A DNA stretch of 32,767 nucleotides from NCBI GenBank assembly GCA_905234785.1, contig CAJOIP010000030.1, positions 1 through 32,767 on the forward strand, in the 5' to 3' direction. The translations under genes were made by a program, and so were the position numbers. Shown here one piece after another: positions 31,499 through 32,767 of this stretch; position 1 is the first letter of the stretch, and the number at the start of each line of letters is the position of its first letter. The stretch is from an uncultured Eggerthellaceae bacterium. GTDB lineage: Bacteria > Actinomycetota > Coriobacteriia > Coriobacteriales > Eggerthellaceae. Below the pieces are notes generated by a model. That model did no database searches. It was not told the origin of the DNA and saw only the letters and a program-made list of their open reading frames with translations.

Positions 31499-32626
31499 AT
31501 GGCTAGATGGACAGACGAGGTGAGGGGCCGCCTGGGCTTCGGGTGCATGAGGCTTCCCGGGGGCGGCGGCGCGGGCGGCTACGACGAGATGTGCCGCATG
31601 GTGGACGCTTTCCTGGATGCGGGGTTCAATTACTTCGACACGGCGCGCCCCTACCACGGCGGCAAGAGCGAGACGGCGCTACGCGAGTGCCTGGTCAAGC
31701 GCCATCCGCGCGAGAGCTTCTTCCTCACCGACAAACTGACGCACGGCACGTTCCGCGATCAAAAGAGCCTGCGCAAGGTGTTCGCAAGCGAGCTTGACGC
31801 ATGCGGGGTTGACTACTTCGACATGCTGCTCGCCCATGCCGTGAACGCTGCGCACTACGATCTGTACACCCGCTGCTGCGTATTCGACGTTGTGCGTGAA
31901 TTCTTAGCTGACGGAAGGGCGCGCCATTTTGGGATATCGTTCCACGACACACCTGACGTGCTCGAGCATATCCTGTCCGAACACCCAGAGATTGAGGCTG
32001 TGCAAATCCAGTTCAACTACGCCGACTTCCGAAACGGTGCAGTGCAATCACTTGGTTGCTACGAGGTGTGCGAGCGGCATCGCGTGCCGTGTCTGGTTAT
32101 GGAGCCCGTGAAGGGCGGTCAGCTTGTGAACCTGCCAGCTGCGGCACAAGCGGTGGTGAACGCGCTGCCCAACCCCGAGCGGCTATCCAACGCTGGGCTC
32201 GCGCTGCGCTTCGCGGCGAGCTATCCCAACAACAAGATGATCCTCTCAGGCATGAGCACGCTTACGCAGATGGAGGACAACATCCGCTCGATGACCGATC
32301 CCGAACCGCTTACGCAGGAGCTTCTTGATGGGCTCCTGCAGGTGCATGACGTCTTTCGCGAGCTCGGCATGGTGGAGTGCACAGCCTGTCACTACTGCAC
32401 GGAGGGCTGCCCGAAAAACATCATGATTCCGGAGATGCTCGGCGCGCTCAATACCCAGCGCGTGTTCGGCGGCTGGAACCCAGGATGGTACTATTCGAAT
32501 TCGCTCGTCGGAAATGGACACGCACGCGCCGGCGACTGCATCAAGTGTGGGCTGTGTGAGCGAGAATGTCCGCAAAAGCTGCCCATTCGTGAACTGCTCA
32601 AGAAGGTTTCGGCGGAATTCGACTAG
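31499..32626 (+). CDS. aldo/keto reductase with C-terminal 4Fe-4S domain
   Basis: 375 aa. TIM-barrel aldo/keto reductase with Asp/Tyr/Lys region FDTARPYHGGKSE (about 44-56), DKLTHGT and HFGISFHD. The C-terminus has CTACHYCTEGCPKNIMIP and CIKCGLCERECPQKLPI, two Cys clusters for iron-sulfur centres, common in anaerobes. ATG 31499 is preceded by AAGGGAG; the longer open frame has no such site. Last gene of the operon. Confidence 0.93.
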   Translation: MARWTDEVRGRLGFGCMRLPGGGGAGGYDEMCRMVDAFLDAGFNYFDTARPYHGGKSETALRECLVKRHPRESFFLTDKLTHGTFRDQKSLRKVFASELDACGVDYFDMLLAHAVNAAHYDLYTRCCVFDVVREFLADGRARHFGISFHDTPDVLEHILSEHPEIEAVQIQFNYADFRNGAVQSLGCYEVCERHRVPCLVMEPVKGGQLVNLPAAAQAVVNALPNPERLSNAGLALRFAASYPNNKMILSGMSTLTQMEDNIRSMTDPEPLTQELLDGLLQVHDVFRELGMVECTACHYCTEGCPKNIMIPEMLGALNTQRVFGGWNPGWYYSNSLVGNGHARAGDCIKCGLCERECPQKLPIRELLKKVSAEFD

Positions 32627-32655
32627 CTTCGGTAGAACCGCTGCAGCAGGGAATC

Positions 32656-32740
32656 AGCCTAGAACGGCATTTGCAGGCTCAAGGAAGCCCCCGGCATTAT
32701 TTCTAATGCCGGGGCTCTATTGCTAAAAGGGGAGAATACA
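32656..32740 (+). repeat. repeat module copy 3 (with terminator)
   Basis: AGCCTAGAA (32656-32664), 13 nt, CTCAAG (32678-32683), then a CCCC-arm hairpin. The downstream tail is less similar (GGGGAGAATACACGC) and the window ends before any GTCACTCCCACTCT could be seen. It starts 30 nt after the aldo/keto reductase stop. Confidence 0.65.
32686..32716 (+). terminator. terminator of the redox operon (repeat copy 3)
   Basis: Stem AGCCCC(C)GGCATTA 32686-32699 pairs with 32704-32716 with one bulged C and a TTTC loop, followed by CTATT. Confidence 0.8.
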
Positions 32741-32767
32741 CGCCCGCAAGCCGTTGGGCGCTATTCC

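Noticed and set aside
1-32767. CRISPR arrays, rRNA or tRNA genes
   Set aside because: No regularly spaced direct repeats, rRNA segments or tRNA cloverleaf with TTCRANY loop were seen.

Overview
The window is about 60% GC and gene-dense, with ordinary ATG/TTG starts and strong AGGAGG-type ribosome binding sites. Gene content suggests an anaerobic actinobacterium of the Coriobacteriia (Eggerthellaceae-like: Eggerthella, Slackia, Gordonibacter and relatives). The signs are a LutABC/LctP lactate module, a class III fructose-bisphosphatase, a 4Fe-4S aldo/keto reductase, a class M sirtuin and many stand-alone flavin and SDR oxidoreductases. This placement is inferred from gene content and style; no marker rRNA is present.

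Layout. 0.1-5 kb: a stand-alone GMP synthase ATP-pyrophosphatase subunit, a small membrane protein, a SixA-CHAD fusion and fructose-1,6-bisphosphatase III. 5-11.5 kb: an AldA-like lactaldehyde dehydrogenase (minus) diverging from a lactate permease, followed by lutABC. Together these would turn lactaldehyde and imported lactate into pyruvate, with Fbp available for gluconeogenesis. 11.6-15 kb: a UspA protein, a CapA-like lipoprotein, a TPP riboswitch controlling the thiamine-precursor transporter cytX, and a thioredoxin with a WCTFC active site. 15.1-16.4 kb: a decayed sensor diguanylate cyclase. 16.5-21.4 kb: a three-gene operon (unknown Cys-containing protein with a frameshift, GcvT-like folate protein, SDR) opposite a PucR-type regulator. 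22-24 kb: a coupled alkA-ogt alkylation-repair pair and an internally deleted flavin-binding gene.

24-32.7 kb is an accessory region. It holds a SirTM-macrodomain ADP-ribosylation pair behind a broken PNPOx/ferredoxin gene, an HxlR regulator with its divergent NAD(P)-binding target, and a TetR repressor with a divergent five-gene redox operon (flavodoxin, SDR, NTF2-like, FMN reductase, 4Fe-4S aldo/keto reductase). Three copies of a related noncoding module, with invariant 13-nt internal spacing and each ending in a hairpin, lie after the last plus-strand gene of successive blocks (24.07, 27.92 and 32.66 kb). Beside the first copy is a 132-bp degenerate tandem duplication rich in TGGTAGCCA/TGGCTACCA repeats. 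These modules and repeats are the least explained sequences in the window.

Several genes carry deletions or frameshifts (about 15.5, 16.3, 19.29, 23.9 and 26.28 kb), so the right half of the window looks like a site of repeated gene gain and decay.
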